Shown here: positions 46,901-62,000 of the stretch, piece after piece
Layout of the letters: every line of letters starts with the position of its first letter
Position numbering within the stretch: the first letter of the stretch is position 1
Notes under the pieces: model-generated
The model's input: the letters and a program-made list of their open reading frames with translations, nothing else
Told to the model about the DNA's origin: nothing
The model's database searches: none
DNA from: Rhea pennata
Taxonomy: Eukaryota > Chordata > Aves > Rheiformes > Rheidae
Length of the DNA stretch: 64,000 nucleotides
Direction of reading: 5' to 3'
Assembly: GCF_028389875.1 (NCBI RefSeq)
Contig: NC_084671.1
Coordinates: 2,749,501-2,813,500 of the forward strand
Program-made: the position numbers and the translations under genes

Positions 46901-49900
46901 CAGAAGGTAGCTACACCACCAGGCAGGTTATTCTGCTTTCCAGTCACTTCTTCCCATTGTCCCAGATTTCAACTTTACACCTCAAAATTTTATTAGGAGG
47001 GTTAAAGTAGGAAAAAAAGCAGATACTAGTCCCTTGCAAATGAGTATTTACTTCAATAGCTCAAAAAGCTTCAACAGCTCTTTTCACCACTCAAGACAGC
47101 ATAGATTATGTAGGAGAATCTTTACTGGCATATTCCTGTATTGCTTTTATCATGTTTACACTGACTGATCAATCTCATATGCTTCCAAAGCAGTATTTAG
47201 CCACAAAAGCAGTGTCACACGGCCTAAAACTTTTATATATGGTTAAATGTTGTGCCAGGATTGATACTTCTATTCTAAGTGATCTGGATCATTTGATACA
47301 CACTACATTCAGAAAATATATGCTACAGGGAGTGATGTCCACTGTAAAAACATGCTTTATTATTATTGTTATTCATATTTCAGTATAATAGTGAGTGATA
47401 GTGGGACTAATACTGAGGACAGGACTTGCACATTGGAACTAAACAATGAATGTGAAACCACAGCCACAAAAATGTATCTGCTGAAAGAAACTGTCCATAC
47501 ATTACAGAATTTTTTCATTTATTTATTCCAGTAGCGCCTCCATTCTAGGTGCCTGCCATAACTATACTGCCCTACCCTTCTGCCGGGAAGCAGGAGATGT
47601 TGGGCTCTATTCCGGTCTCACACATCGGCACAGGAATCAGCTGCAACTTCAGCACAGTCGTACTTCAGCTAACGCAAACATATCAGACAAACCTGTGGGC
47701 AACCAAAATTAATCCCGAGCTGACGCAGACCTGGGGGATCTTGCCAGGCGGCAGGCTAGCCCTGCAGCTGCAAACGACCCCTCAGAACAAAGAACCTTTG
47801 CTTGCAGGACCATAATGCAAACAGTTCATTAGGACATACAACCACAACGAGCAGAATAAAGGCCACAAAGGGCTCTCGAACTCCCGGTGACTGGATACGC
47901 ACGAAAGCACTGTGGCGGCATAGCACACCCCATCCTTCCTGTCTCTCCTGCTACCCCTGCATCCCACAGGAAGAGCAGAAAAATCAAAAGCATCTTCTGG
48001 CAAAATACAAAATTAGTATCCTGCCAAAATGATGCCTTCTATTTATAAATGATGAAAACACCTAGCTTTTTTTTATTATTAAAAATTAAATTGTAAGGGA
48101 GTTTAATCATTTTGGCAGAGTGGCCCAAAACAAACACAGTGGGCTTATATTAATTTTCAGGCAGATTTGCCGGATATGCCAGAAAAATCTTGTAAAGGCT
48201 GGCATCAGGCCAGTATGATACAGCTCTCAAAATACTTTACTGCTTTACAAGCAGAAAAAACAGTGTATTTCATAACTTTGAAGTGTTTGCCATTCCTAAG
48301 TATCACTCTATTAGTGGAACACATTTTTTTGGTTCCTATTTGGCTTCTACTGGAATTAGAGGTATTGACATGTTACAATTCTACAGAGAGCTCCTCTGTT
48401 ATCAGTTTTTTCTTTTACCATCAGTATTTCCATTCACTGTTCATTCAGATCTACATATTTTCTGAAGAAATAGCAAAGGCTAAGTCTCAGAGGAAATTTC
48501 TGGACTTTTTCGTTATCTAAAATAGTGAACTTTTTCTTTTAACAGAATGCATTTGGATGAGATCCCAGCATAGCTAGAGGCAGACCTCATGAAGCTTCTT
48601 CCACAGCTGTGTTAACCATACACACAGATCCAGCTGCAACTCCTCGCTACCAAACCTTGGTCACGTTGTACCCGGGCAATTTCTGTTACATTCAATGAGA
48701 GCTGCACAGCTAAATCTCGCACCCTGCTGCGAAAATGATTCCTCGGCATTTGAACTGTCTTCACAAAATATCCTAGTTCCTAATAGGGACCAAGACGGAC
48801 TCATGACAATTGTTTGGATCAATAAATACAGCTATGTTAAAGACAGACAAATGGTCTGCTTCTAATTCCAGCTAGCATGGGCCTGCTGGATGATCATCAG
48901 CAAGGGTCTTCATCCATGAATAAGAGAATAATAGTAATGGCTACCTGCACAAAGTGCCATGAAATTTATTAATATTTATTAGTTTGGGGATTGAAAATCA
49001 GTAAAATTGTAATCTGCCAGCCTTCCCTCTAAGTGCATTATGTGCATTAACTTCTTGGAACAAATTCTGCAACATAGGCAGGTACATATCATTGTAGACA
49101 GAAAAAGCAAGGCACGGAAGGGCTACAAAGGACATAACAGAGTCAAAACCTAGAGGCTGCAACTCCCAGACACACTCAGACAACACCTCTTACCTGCTGT
49201 TACCTATCACCTCCCTCACATAAAGATACTACTAAGACACACAACAACTTCTGGCCTCTAAAGCAAATGTGATATACCTATAGTTACCTTACACAGAGAG
49301 TCTGTTAGAATTGAACATTTGTTCCCTGCAGTAGGGAAAGGCTCTACATAAACTGCATCAAACTAAGTTTTGTATCAGATTATTCAAAGCTTTATCCTAC
49401 ACTATTTCCAAAGGATAAAACTCTACAGTCAAACATAAATCTCATAGCCATAGTGTCTTAGATATCAGAATACAACAATTATTTTTCTTTTTCCTCTGAA
49501 ATATATAAGGAAAAACAAACTATAAAAGACTTAAGCAGAGGTAAAAATTAAGAGTAATGTTTCTTTAACCATTTGCATTACCTGGAATAATTGCAGCCAG
49601 AGTGATAGTGAAAGTTAAAGATTATGCAAAGCAAGATTAAAATAGCAATTTCAAAATTCTTCATCAAAGCCAAGAGGATGTTCTAAAAACATTCTTTCCA
49701 CTGCTCTTCATTGCAATCAGTCTTCATTGGCACCTGTCACTAACTTCCCTCGGAAACTTACGGCGGCTGCTGGGCACCATCAACAGAAAGCCATCCGCAG
49801 GGAACAGGCTGCACTACCTCTGTCTACTCCGTGCACTGTCGAACAGGTGATGGACAACACTTGAAGGTTAGGATGTAAATATGGATGTTCTCTATTGCAG

Positions 49901-51770
49901 TATAGGGTACTGACTTCATCCTGACACATTATTTAGATTTGTCTCTTTTTACGCAGTTAGAAGTTCTGCATGTTTTCATGTAAAGCTTCTGAGCCCACAT
50001 GCCCCTAAGTGCAATATCTGTAACATTTGAAAGTTTGAAAGACCTAAGTGCTACCTAATACACAGCATTTTTTCAGTGTATTATTTTCATAATTCAATTA
50101 TGGCTTTTAAATACTGGTCTTAGCTTTTACCTCACTAAAGAAATATTTTTCACACATTCATTTTAATCCTACTTCTTACAACCAAAGAGGGTTTACTATT
50201 GCCAACATCAATACTACAAAAAATTTAAATGTATTATATGAAATACAACGCACATCCTGCTAAGGCAAAACTGTGGTTATCTCTGAATAACCGATCAATC
50301 GTAATACCAAATAAAACAATTATCTTTCAGTTATGGTAATCTCTGGTTCTGAAACAAGTTCTTGCACTGTTCTTGTGCTGGACAATAAAACAATCAGTAA
50401 TTGATTAGCTATTTCTTTTACAGCCCTGGAAGGTTTTATTTCAGGGTTTGGAAGAAGAGATAATATGACACAAACATCACAGGCAGGATGAAAGCATTCT
50501 TGGTCTTACACTTGCATTTGCTAATATGCAAATCTTATATGCAATACACCAGAAATAGCCCACTAAAGCAGATTAGCAATGTTTGTTGCAGCTTGTTACA
50601 AATACTCTTCCTTGAAACATCTGTATTCTTCTAGTAAATAGACTAGTTCATTAAGTGATCTACCCAAATTACTAAAAACAGGTATGGAAAAATGCAGAAC
50701 TTTGAAATCCCACAAACAAACCAGCATAAAATTATCTTGCACTGGACAGACAGCACTTTTCTTGGAACTGCAATCACAATACATAAAAACTCTACAACAA
50801 TCCTAGATAAGTCATATAAGAATGCTTTTTTCCTGAGAATATCCTGAAATTTGTATTTTATACTCAAGGTATAAAATCGTACCATGTTGCATCCATATTA
50901 GAATCTGGTGAAACTAAAGATTAAACAATGCTCTTTCAGAAAATTGAGTATATAATTTTCAGCAATTTATATATTCAAGGTACTCACAAGCTGCTCAAAA
51001 TATATAGCCCTACAGATAACAAGACTTGATGAGTAAGTCCTTAGCTACAAATTCTTTTTCTATTTTACACAAACATTCTCAGTGGCCTCTAGTTCAGGAT
51101 TGCCTGAATATGGAAAAATGAATCTGATCAGTAGTAAATAACTTAAGATTTTCATTGTACTTTGGTTAGGAACTAAACAACCTTTTTCATCACTTAAAAG
51201 TGCACTTGCCATTGAGACATGGAGAGCCAGCATGGAAGCGCCGCTGTACCATTTTCTGGGAATGAAACAGACACCAACCTGAAGGGCAGTCACTCTAACA
51301 CAGTGTCTTTGCTAGCACAGCACTCATTACTCCCCCCCCCCAATTTCTACAATGACTAATTGTTGCAGTATGCATTTTTTAGAAGCTAAATAAATTTGAT
51401 GCTTCTGCTGTACTTCCACCTGGCTCAAGAGTAAAAGCCCAAAACTGAACTGAGATCCTGAAATATGTACCACCACTAGCCTGGCCTTCAAAAACTGCTA
51501 ATATTGCATTACAAATCTGTGCCAGGATTCACAAACTTAACATTAAATATTTGCCATTAATGATATTTTGCAGTTGATTCTAGAACTAGTAAGTGCTTCC
51601 TGCAAGTCACTGGAGGATGAAGGTGCTGACTTTGCCACATGTGCAGAATACCAGAATCCTGGGGAGCATCAAATGAGCCCAGGGTGCTACATCAAAACTG
51701 TTGTTTCATTTAGCAGTCAGGTAAATCAATGGAGAACATCTCATTCACCATCTATTAGATAACATTAAAA
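43900..51770. other. AT-rich intergenic DNA beyond the 3' end of IFT80
   Basis: No gene, RNA or mobile element recognised. Open frames are short and without known motifs. Confidence 0.5.
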
Positions 51771-51779
51771 AAAAGAATC

Positions 51780-52975
51780 ACCTTTATTTGAATTTTTATT
51801 AGGAAATCGATGAACTATGCAAAAAAACCCTGTATCAGCCATATAATGATTTACAAAACAAAATATTAAACACAAGAAATTCAATATATATACAGATAAT
51901 TAACATACTGGTGGTAATATTTGAAAAATGCATATTTTACAAAGTTAATTATGAATAGTCTACTCATGCCTGATACTGCAAAAGTGTTCTGCAAAGGGTG
52001 TCTAAATATGCATCACTTTCATATGTAAAACAAAGAAAAGTATGTATTGATGAAACATGTTATACACATGTATAACAACGACAAATTGTTTTAAACCGAA
52101 CTAGTTTAAAATTGAGTGCTTTGGGCAGAAAAAAAACATGGAAAGCTTTCCTTTTTAAAAGTGAATATGACACTTTAACTTTTGGAAGCTCTGAATATCA
52201 TTGTCAATACATATGTTAGATACTGCAAAACCAGCCTCCAAGCTGTTTGTTACTTCAAACAAAATTCAAAGCACATTCCCTAGTATTTTAAATGATGCTT
52301 TAATAATTTCATGATAACGCATGTTTTCTTAAAAGATATCTTTTATCATTAAAATAATAGTGTGTTACTGTGACAAATCTGAGTTGTTGAAATAATCTGA
52401 AATCATCTACTGAAGAACTTCTGAGCGTATATATTACCAAAACTATGTGTAACTAAGTGAAACATTCTTTTGCAGTTTACAAGTGCAAGCTCCTTTTTTC
52501 AACATTTATAATTTGTTACAGTCATTGTAAGGCAATTTAACAAGTCACCTGCTTTTCAGAGGTACTTGAAGATGCAGAAATAACTAAATTACTTAACTAG
52601 ATGCTTAAACATAGAATTCAGTGCTTAACTAGAGTGAATTAGATTAAATAACTTTAATGGCAATGAAAATTTAAAAGCCAATAATGGAAAGACAAAAACG
52701 ATTTTCCCTTTTTTTTTCTCCTACATATATCACGGCCTACTGAGTAACTATTCACTGGAGTCAGGGAATCAGAATGTAACTCCAGCTCAGAATTGGACTG
52801 AGTAAATAAATAATTCCGCCTGTCAACCAACAATTAGCAAGAATTACACCATTTCTCAACCCTGTTCCCCACAAAATGTTTCTTTTCCTTTTTTTTTCTT
52901 TTTTTACTTAGATTTATCAATATATGGTTGTAAAAAATATTCACAAAACACTTGTTAATATGACAAAAATAACAG
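51780..52975 (-). promoter_or_regulatory. IFT80: IFT80 3' untranslated region and poly(A) signals
   Basis: About 1.2 kb of AT-rich sequence follows the IFT80 stop. Two AATAAA signals on the minus strand (51,795-51,800 and 51,783-51,788) are the first clear ones and would place the mRNA end near 51,765-51,775. Confidence 0.6.
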
Positions 52976-53095
52976 TTATTGCTGTACAGTTACACCAGCT
53001 CTTACTGCTGGACTATCTGCTGTTGCTGCTCGTTGTCTTTCTTTAGCAATTTCCATCTCTATTTTGGCTTTGATTTTATTCCAATCAACTTCCAG
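52976..53095 (-). CDS. IFT80: IFT80 last coding exon
   Basis: 39 codons and TAA after TTCTTGCAG. Reads [20 protein letters not shown] and ends VRAGVTVQQ; the [12 protein letters not shown] helix is diagnostic of the IFT80 C-terminus, while the tail beyond it is not conserved. Confidence 0.93.
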   Translation of the reverse strand: MEVDWNKIKAKIEMEIAKERQRAATADSPAVRAGVTVQQ

Positions 53096-56000
53096 CTGCA
53101 AGAACAGAAAAGAGAGTATGCAGAGGTCAACTAACATTATACAGAGAGGTTACATGGATACCTATTCCTTAACAGGAAAATGTCAAGTTACAATTTGTTA
53201 AGTGACTTTATCTATGGTCACATAGTTCTTCACCTGTAAGTTACAGCTTACATTAATATAAAGCATCAAGAACTGTCAAGTTCTAATGAATTGAGCTTTC
53301 CATACTTAAAACAAAACAAACTTGATTTTTAAAAAAACAAATATGACTATATCTCATTGCACCTGGTAATAAAACATTAAAACATGAAAATAACTTAGAT
53401 CAGTCTACTGCCTCTCATCTAACGAAATACAATGAAATCTGTGTCCTATTATTCAAAATGTAGCCCTTTATCAGTAGCACATGGTATAACTTCTTTTGAC
53501 CACACCTGAAGTCCATCAGGTAAAATGACGGCATATACATCAGTTATCTGATATAACAGAAATCAAATTTCCACTTGAAATTTTACCTCTGCATCAATAC
53601 ATGTTTCAACTTTATCTTGGCACTTCTCCAGCTGCAGAAAATCATCATCTTGTGACTGTATTTTATTTCAGTGAAACTTTAGACAACAGATATAGTACAG
53701 TATCCATGGTACAGTGGGGTACAACAGTTGCCTTTTTTTCTCCCACAAATACTTGACAAGAAAGAGTGGATCACGGTGTATTTGATGACTGTGAAAAACA
53801 TCCAAAAACTGGACAAAAGTGTAATTGTGAAGTTCAATTTCACTGCAGGAGGAGTATCAAAGATAGGCTGGGAAAAAATACCTCAACTGCGGCACAAGCA
53901 ATTTTCTGAGTAACTGTTATTGTGTTAACTCACAAAATAACAGGAAGATCTTCTATTAGGGAAGATGCAACTGTACCCACATTTTCATGTGAAAAGGTTT
54001 ATCCTTCAATTCAGGATGTATTTGCTGGGTCCAGGTGCTTTAGATCTGATGACTGAAATCTTTATGGAGCTCTAAGAAAGAATGTGTTTGCTTTAACAGA
54101 TGTCACACAGATGCTAACATACCTAAGGGCTAATTCTGCCAGCTAGCCCAAGGGCTACTTGCCAGTGAAGTCAATGATCCTTGCCAGTGACACCTAGTAA
54201 CTGCCAAGATACAGACTTTCAGTATACATAGCAGGTTCATAATACCTTACATATGAAGATGTGAGAAATAACAACTAAGCACATTGTTTAGATTCTGCAT
54301 CTGATTGCTGATCAGCGGTCTCTGCTGCAGTACGGAAAAGAGGTAAGAACTTCCTGCTTAAGCCTGAAGAAATGTTAGGTGATTAGAGGGAAAGTGAGAC
54401 AAATCCCTTCTCTGTTCCCCTTTTGTCTGAGGAGGAAGAACAGCATAAAACCTTGCCTTTTCTCTTCGATGCTCTTACTGTTTGCTTCTAGATCTGCTAC
54501 CTGAGCTTGACAGGCTGCACTAAGAATTTTGTTAACACTGTAGCCAAGACCGCCAAATCCACTTCATTGGATATGTTGCCTTTTAATTTTAGATCTATCA
54601 GCCAAGACCTCCAGAACACAGATATGGATTACAACCCAAGCATTTGATGACTTTCTGCATTCTGAAACCTGAAGTTCAAGACGGAGAGCAAGATGAAACA
54701 CTTAAAAAGGTCCTCTTCACACCTTGCCACTGTCAAGGCACTACTGCTTAGGATCCCTTCCAGAAATTAGCTTTATTATGATTTAAAGACAGTATTATCT
54801 AAAAAGTTATTATCTAAATTATCTAAAAATGCTTCTTCCAGATGCATTGATCTTTGCTCACTAATGGGTCTAAAGCACATAGAAGACCCAGACAGCTTAG
54901 CTGCTGAAATTGATGTATAATAAGAGTACTTGGAATCTCTTATCTTTTCTCCATCCTCTAGATAAAGTACTGCAGACTTCCTTATCAGATGCCTACACAC
55001 CTTGCAGATTTTTCTTCTGTTTAGGAAACAAAACATCCTTAGAAGCGCTAAAAGCTAATGCCTTACACTATAAATTAAGTTTTAATAAAAGTGTAATGGG
55101 TACTATCCAAAGGATCCAAGATAGCAGCTACAGCACATGGAAAGATCTGATACAGCCAGAGTACACATCTTTTTAAAAAAAGTCTTACTCTCAGAGAGCT
55201 CACAAACAGGAGAGGGAAACCAGTACAGAACTTTGGGCTGCTCAATCTGCAGAGAAGGTCTTAGGAGTTTTATTGGACAAACTGACCATGAGCCAGCAAT
55301 GCGCCCTTGTAGCCAAGAAGGCCAATGGCATCCTGGGGTGCATTGGGAAGAGTGTTGCCAGCAGATTGAGGGAGGTGATCCTGCCCCTCTCCTCAGCCCT
55401 GGGGAGGCCTCATCTCGAGTACTGTGTCCATTTCTGGGCTCCCCAGTACAAGAGACATTGAACTACTGGAGAGAGTCCAGCATAGGGCTACGAAGATGAT
55501 TGGGGATGAGGAAAGACTGCAAGAGCTCGGCCTCTTTAGCCTGGAGAAGAGAATACTGAGGGGATCTTACCAATGTTTACAAATACCTCAAGGGAGGTTG
55601 TCAAGAGCACACAGCCAGACTCTTTTCAGCGCTGCCAAGTGACAGGACAAGTGGCAATGCGCACAAACTGAAACACAGGGATTTCCACCTGAATATGAGG
55701 AAAAACTTCTTTTCCTGTGAGGGTGACAGAGCACTGGCACAGCTTGCCCAGAGACGTTGTGGAGTTTTCTTCCGTGGAAATACTCAAAACCCGCCTGGAT
55801 GTGATCCTGTCCAACATGCTCTAGGCGCCCCTGGTTGAGCATGGCGGTTGGACTAGATGATCTCCAGAGGTTCCTTCCAACCTCAACCATTCTGTGATTC
55901 TGTAATTCAATTAAGTTGCTGTCTCAGGTGTACCTCTGGTACATCTCATAAAAGAAAATGCACAGAAGATACTCCAGTGGAATCTAAGATACTTTTAGCT

Positions 56001-59000
56001 GAAGCTAGAAGTATCATGAACCATATGATCTCAGTCTTTAAGATCTGTGAAATGCTAATAGATTGAAATGACCTAATGATGATGAAGACGATTTCCAGAG
56101 GTTTGATGAAATTGTGTATTAAACTATTTGTCATATTTGGCAAAACAGTTCATAGTTCACCCTTAATGGATGGCCTTAATGTCTGGATACCTTCAAAAAC
56201 TGTTATTCCCACTATCTATAAGAGTATGTAAAAACGTTGAAGATATTTAAGAGGTACATATTCAGCCATACTAAGGCTTATGTCTCTATGGCTTTATGAA
56301 AAACAACTGTGCCTTCATTTGTATAATCCTTGCCAGATACTAAATACCTACATTCCATATCTGTGCCTTCAAATAAAACACATGCGCAAATATTAGTAGC
56401 CACGTAGCCAAGTTACGAACTTGCACTTAACAGTTAGATGTAAAACTTTAAGATTTATATCCACATTTGAACCAAGGAGAGTTCAAATGTATGACCTTTT
56501 TATTATTTTCTTTTTAGCACAAAGAGTAGGCTGACCTAAAGTGGATGCTGAAAAAGCTCACCTAAGGCTGAATAATTTCAAGGAATACTTACACCTTCTG
56601 CATACTGTAAAAACCTTTTGTTGGTTTCTTTTTTACTGAAGTCCTCTAGGAACTTTTGTCGATAAGCCAGAACTGTGTCAACATGTGTCTTGTGCTTGAC
56701 CGCTAGTTCTAGTGCCCTAGAATAAAACAGGAATAAAATGGGATTGTCAGGCTATATAAATGCTCTGGCACAACTACAATCACAATGGCTTTGCAAAAAA
56801 GACATGCTGAACAGTGTCTGGGCTGCAGGCAAAGATTTCTGATCTATAGTGCCAAGCAGTTTTACATTATTACCAATCACAGGAGGTTAAAAGTAGCCAA
56901 CATGTCATATACTGTCTGTCTACTTTATGATGCATATTAGGAAAAACATCCAACAATTTATTTCTGTTCACAATTTTGTCTCATGATTGGAGTCTGACAG
57001 GAGGAGGCTTTTTATTTCAAGGAAATGGAAAAGAAGGCATAGGCTTCTGTGTTCTCAATAAAAAGGGGCAAAAGGAATCATTTTCAGTAAAGTTACTATA
57101 GTCAGGAGTTATAAAAATCTCCTCTGAACAGTGTCATTTTGTGCATCCAGAGCATATGCTATGCAACATTTAAGAAAATTTTAAAGGTGAGTAAGATTAG
57201 CCATTGTATTAAAGTAACTAATTACTCTTATATGTGTTTTCTTCTCAATGACATAAGGAATACTTCTATTTTATACATACAGCTTTTAGATGGTACATAT
57301 TAGGCAACGCAACAAAAAACACAGATATATGCTTCTGGGGAAAAAGACCTTTTTGCCCACAGTGACATATGCAGTTAGTAGTAAATGGCCTCCTAAGATT
57401 CTGTTAGAAAACCTGGGTTGTTGTCTAAAGGAAAAATTTTTCCTATCCTGTTTTCTCATTCATATTTTATCCACCTACACACTGCTGGGAGTCTAAATGA
57501 CTATATATCTATTTTTAGCAACTAGATATTTCAAAACAGCTTTAATTCACTGAGGGTCACATGCAGTTTGAGGTATTACTAAGGATGTTTCCAGGTTGGC
57601 AATCATGAAAAAGTAAAACATCATTTGAAAATGTTTCAGATATTTATTACAGAATACCATTATCTTCTAAATATGACAGAAAAATTAACCATTTTACTTT
57701 AGTGTATTGTTATGATATGATTTACGTCATCTTTTTACAGCTCTGAGCAATTACAGATAGGAAATCAGTCAGCTAATTATCTGGAACAAAACAAATGATC
57801 CAAATACTTCAAATGTTACCTCAATAAGGCAGCTCATAAACATACTATGTTTAGAGAAATACTACCTATCCCAATTGTAAAGATTAATGTTGATTTGAAT
57901 AGCTTGGTAAATAAGGCCTGTCTGAAGAAGCAAGGTTTCAGCTTCCTGGGTATTTCCACTGAACAGCAGTATATGAGCCATCCTTGATTCTTTTGATGGA
58001 AGATCTTTGATGAAATTGATAAACTGAACTTTGTCGATCTGTTAATGAAATGTATGATAGTTTACTAAGGGAAGTCGATTAACAAAATTAGTTTTGCAGT
58101 AATTTAACTAGGAAATAGTTAACTGCATTTTCTTACCTCACCAATTGACGCATATGCAATTTCTGCTGTAGCCATATCTTTATTGGCAACTGCCATAGCA
58201 GCTAAACAGGCCCACATAGTCTGATCCTGAAATTAAAATAAAATACAACTTCTAAAACCTCATGAATTTAATATTATACTGAAATTGACTTCTAATATAA
58301 ATTATAAAAATCCTGAAAATATTCTACCACGATACCACATTTCTCAGTTATGTCATTCCCTGTACTGTGGTCTAAATGTTTTAATGGAAATCCACTACTA
58401 AATTAATTCTCAGAGCCCCTTCATTATAAAATTTTTGATGTTGTGATTGACAATGTGGCTAAATGAATCATTAGTTTTCAGTAGCTCAGCCAGTAATGAG
58501 CTGTTGTCATAGCATCACTTTTAGAACCTAATCACTGGTGCCACTATCACACTACTTTTGGAAATCAAACACTGGCTCAAGTTACAAAAAATTATTTTAA
58601 CCTGGTTCGCTTTAACCTGGCCTCATAAATAATTGTGCTGGAATTGATGCTGACAAACTGCAGCACGGGGAACATGGACATCTTAGGAAGGCTTTACTGC
58701 CAAAGCCAGTATCTCATTAAACTATGCTGTTACAGTGTCATAGTTTCCATAACAACCATAAATGCACTTTTATCATAAAGGTACTACAAATTGAAGAGAA
58801 AAAAAATCTTGATAGGAGAACAAACTATGAACCTACTGAAAAGAGAACTTCAGAAGTTCTGTCTCCTTTCAGAAAGTACATTTAACACTTAGAATTAAGA
58901 ATTTTAGAAAAGCTTCACGGTAATGACAATTTACACCTTTGTTCTCTGTTTTCATGACTCTTGCATTTTTATGCACTCTTAATAAAATCCCACAAGCTCA

Positions 59001-62000
59001 GAAAAACCTTTAGGAAAATCCTAACATTTTGATAACTTCCTTTTTCAAGTCCGACTACATTAGGACAAAAAATATATTACTAAATTACACTAGTTAATAT
59101 GGCTACTATGTCTACTACTAGTAGTAAATAGGCTACTATGTCTAAAAACATTAATTCAGACAGAACAAATATAATTTTGAATGTACTTGTCAGTCCATAT
59201 GCACCCTGGTAATAAAGTTGTTTTTAAGATTTTCGTTACATATGTTCAATCACAAGTTTGGAAATAACCCGTTTTTGCAACGTGGACAGGTTTTCAGGAG
59301 CAGCCTGAGAGCCCTGTTGATTTAAACCACAGTATACTCTCAGTTTACTGAGTATGTTCTAAATGTCTTCCCATATCCTGTCTTACGATCACGATAGTAT
59401 GTGACAAAACGATGAGACCCACTGAAGTCAGTGAAAGACAGAAAGCTAACCTGAGGCTGTGGCTTCATTGCCAGCATCCCTGTGCCTGGTCATGTATTCC
59501 CACCCTTTCCCTCACTTCCATGATTTAGGAAAAGTTCATCATTTTTGCCGACAGCACACATTTGCAAGGTTTAAAATTGTTCAGAGAACTGAATCCTCAT
59601 AAAATCTTTCTCATATTCTCTTCCCACTTCCCTGTTTAGGTGATAAAATGCTAAAGCTCAGCCTGAAATTACGTAAGACCATGTTTCTAGGATGGTTCTG
59701 TTCTCTCTTTGCTCAGAAATATCGCCCTTTTCCTTATTACTGATCAGAAACACTGTGAAATGTCTGGTTGCCAAAAATCAGCAAAATAACTCTGTATCAC
59801 CATGGAGTTTTAGAATCATGAAAGAGGAGCAAAGAACTCAATGCACAGAACAACTGCAATGGCTTTTCGTTTACGCTGATTTAAGAGCATTCCAGGTCTT
59901 CCCTTAGCCCAAACACAGATTATGAAACACAAAGGACATTCACGTCATCCCGTTCAGGTGGTTTTCGTTTACCTTACACCTAAGACAATAACTTTCCTTT
60001 GTAATCAATAGAAGGGAGAAGTGTTCAAACACTGAGACCTAAGTACCCGAGATGCCTAGAAACACATGATGTGAATATTCTCCACAGCAAAAACAAAGAT
60101 TCTGTTACAGTCTTTCTTGAGAGAAAGGCCTTACACACTTGTTGACAGATGTGGACTAGTGAGGAAAAACTCACTAACAGAAAACAGGGAGAAGAATATG
60201 ACAGTAATATTACCATTCATTAGAAAGCACTGAAAAACTTTATTCCTTAATTCTTTGGATAAAGCTAGCCTTAAGAATGCAGCTGAAGCATGAAAAGATG
60301 GTAAAAAAAAAATCCTCTGATTATAAAACTTTCATAGTAATCAGAGAGAAATGATAGTATGAAAGCTACCACCCAGTATAGGTGTTCTGTTTTTAAAGAT
60401 GTTACATCTAAATTACTCACAAAGCTAATATAACATTGGATTTGAAATGCCAGTTCCCGCTGCCAAATACTGCAATAAAAATTACTGAAGGGGCAACACT
60501 CAGAATAAATATCATTATACAACCCAAACTATCTAGAGGTGTACTGATTTATTAATGCAAATAATACATACTTAAGGTCATGGTAATCATACAAAAATGC
60601 TAAACTGTTTTCTAAGTGTTAGTGGGGCAAAAGGAGGCAGGTTTTTTTTCGTTGTTTTTTAAAGACTGCCAGACTCACCTCATCTGTGGCTGTTGTCTAA
60701 ATACATACAAAAGAAAGCAAAGGAAAAAAAAACAAGTGAAATAAAATATGAAAAAATACTAGATAACTGTACATGGAGATATATATATATATTTAAATTA
60801 GTTATACTAACGTCTAGTCCTGAAAAGTTAAGCATATTACTAACTTTCATGAATATCTTTGTTTAATCTTATTTACACCAAAGACCAAATGGAACTATGA
60901 ATTTTCATGATCGGACCAAAAATCACCAGCAACAAAGTAAAAAGTAAACAAGCAGTTTGACGAATGGAAATAACTTAACATTTCAAACGCAATTATCATT
61001 ACTGAAGTAATACTTTAAAACATAAATACAGTATTTCAGTGAAATTATATCTGAACTTTGCCAATTAAAAATTACCTTGACAAAGCGACACAATCTGACA
61101 GCATCTTCCCATTTAGAACTACTAACATATTCATGAAGAATCGCAGGATAAGGTGAAATATTAAGGTGAATAAGTGAACCATCTGCTCTTCTAACTGTTA
61201 TCTGATTTCCTACAAAGTGCACAATCTGGGGATTTTTGCTAAATTCACTGTTTAGAGAAAGATAGATAAGTTAATATTCACTCCTTTCTTAGTGAAAAGA
61301 ACAGCAGGAAGAGAATAATTATATTCTATTTTCAAATCATAAAAAATCTGAGCATCTAGTTATTTAACATTCAATAGGTACTTGCAAAAGTAAAGTGATA
61401 CTTATGCATATTCACTGGCTGCAAGGCAAATGCAAATCAGGTATTTGTGCAAATACTAGATTTTAAAGTACTATTTTCAGTTAAAAAAAAAAGGAGAAAA
61501 AAGGCTTCTATGATTCCTAGAATAAAGTTAAGAACTGAGGTGTACTATTTGAAGAATTTCATATCAAAAAGTATTGTAAGAAGGGAGAAACAGACATCAG
61601 TACTTCTTAATGGGAATGTTCCACAGGCTGAAGTAGTTATCTGTGACCAAATATTTTGATACTTTTCATTTAAAACAGATGTTTTAAACAGATCAATTAT
61701 TTTATTTTCAAAAACAGCCAAGACAATATTTCAAAAGATTTGATTAAAATTTTGCTTCTGCATCAAAATAACATTCTAATTTTAAATTGTACTGTTACCA
61801 TTTAAAATCCAAACATCATAGTATACCTTATAAAAAGCTTCTTCCTAATTCCCTGATCTAGAATTAAGAATACAGAAGGAATTTTGGATACTGCAACTCT
61901 GGCATCTATTTCAACTGGCAAAATTAACACAATTCTTTAATAAACAAGTAAATAATTTGAAAAAATATTTGAAATACATACTAACACTGTATGAATCAAA

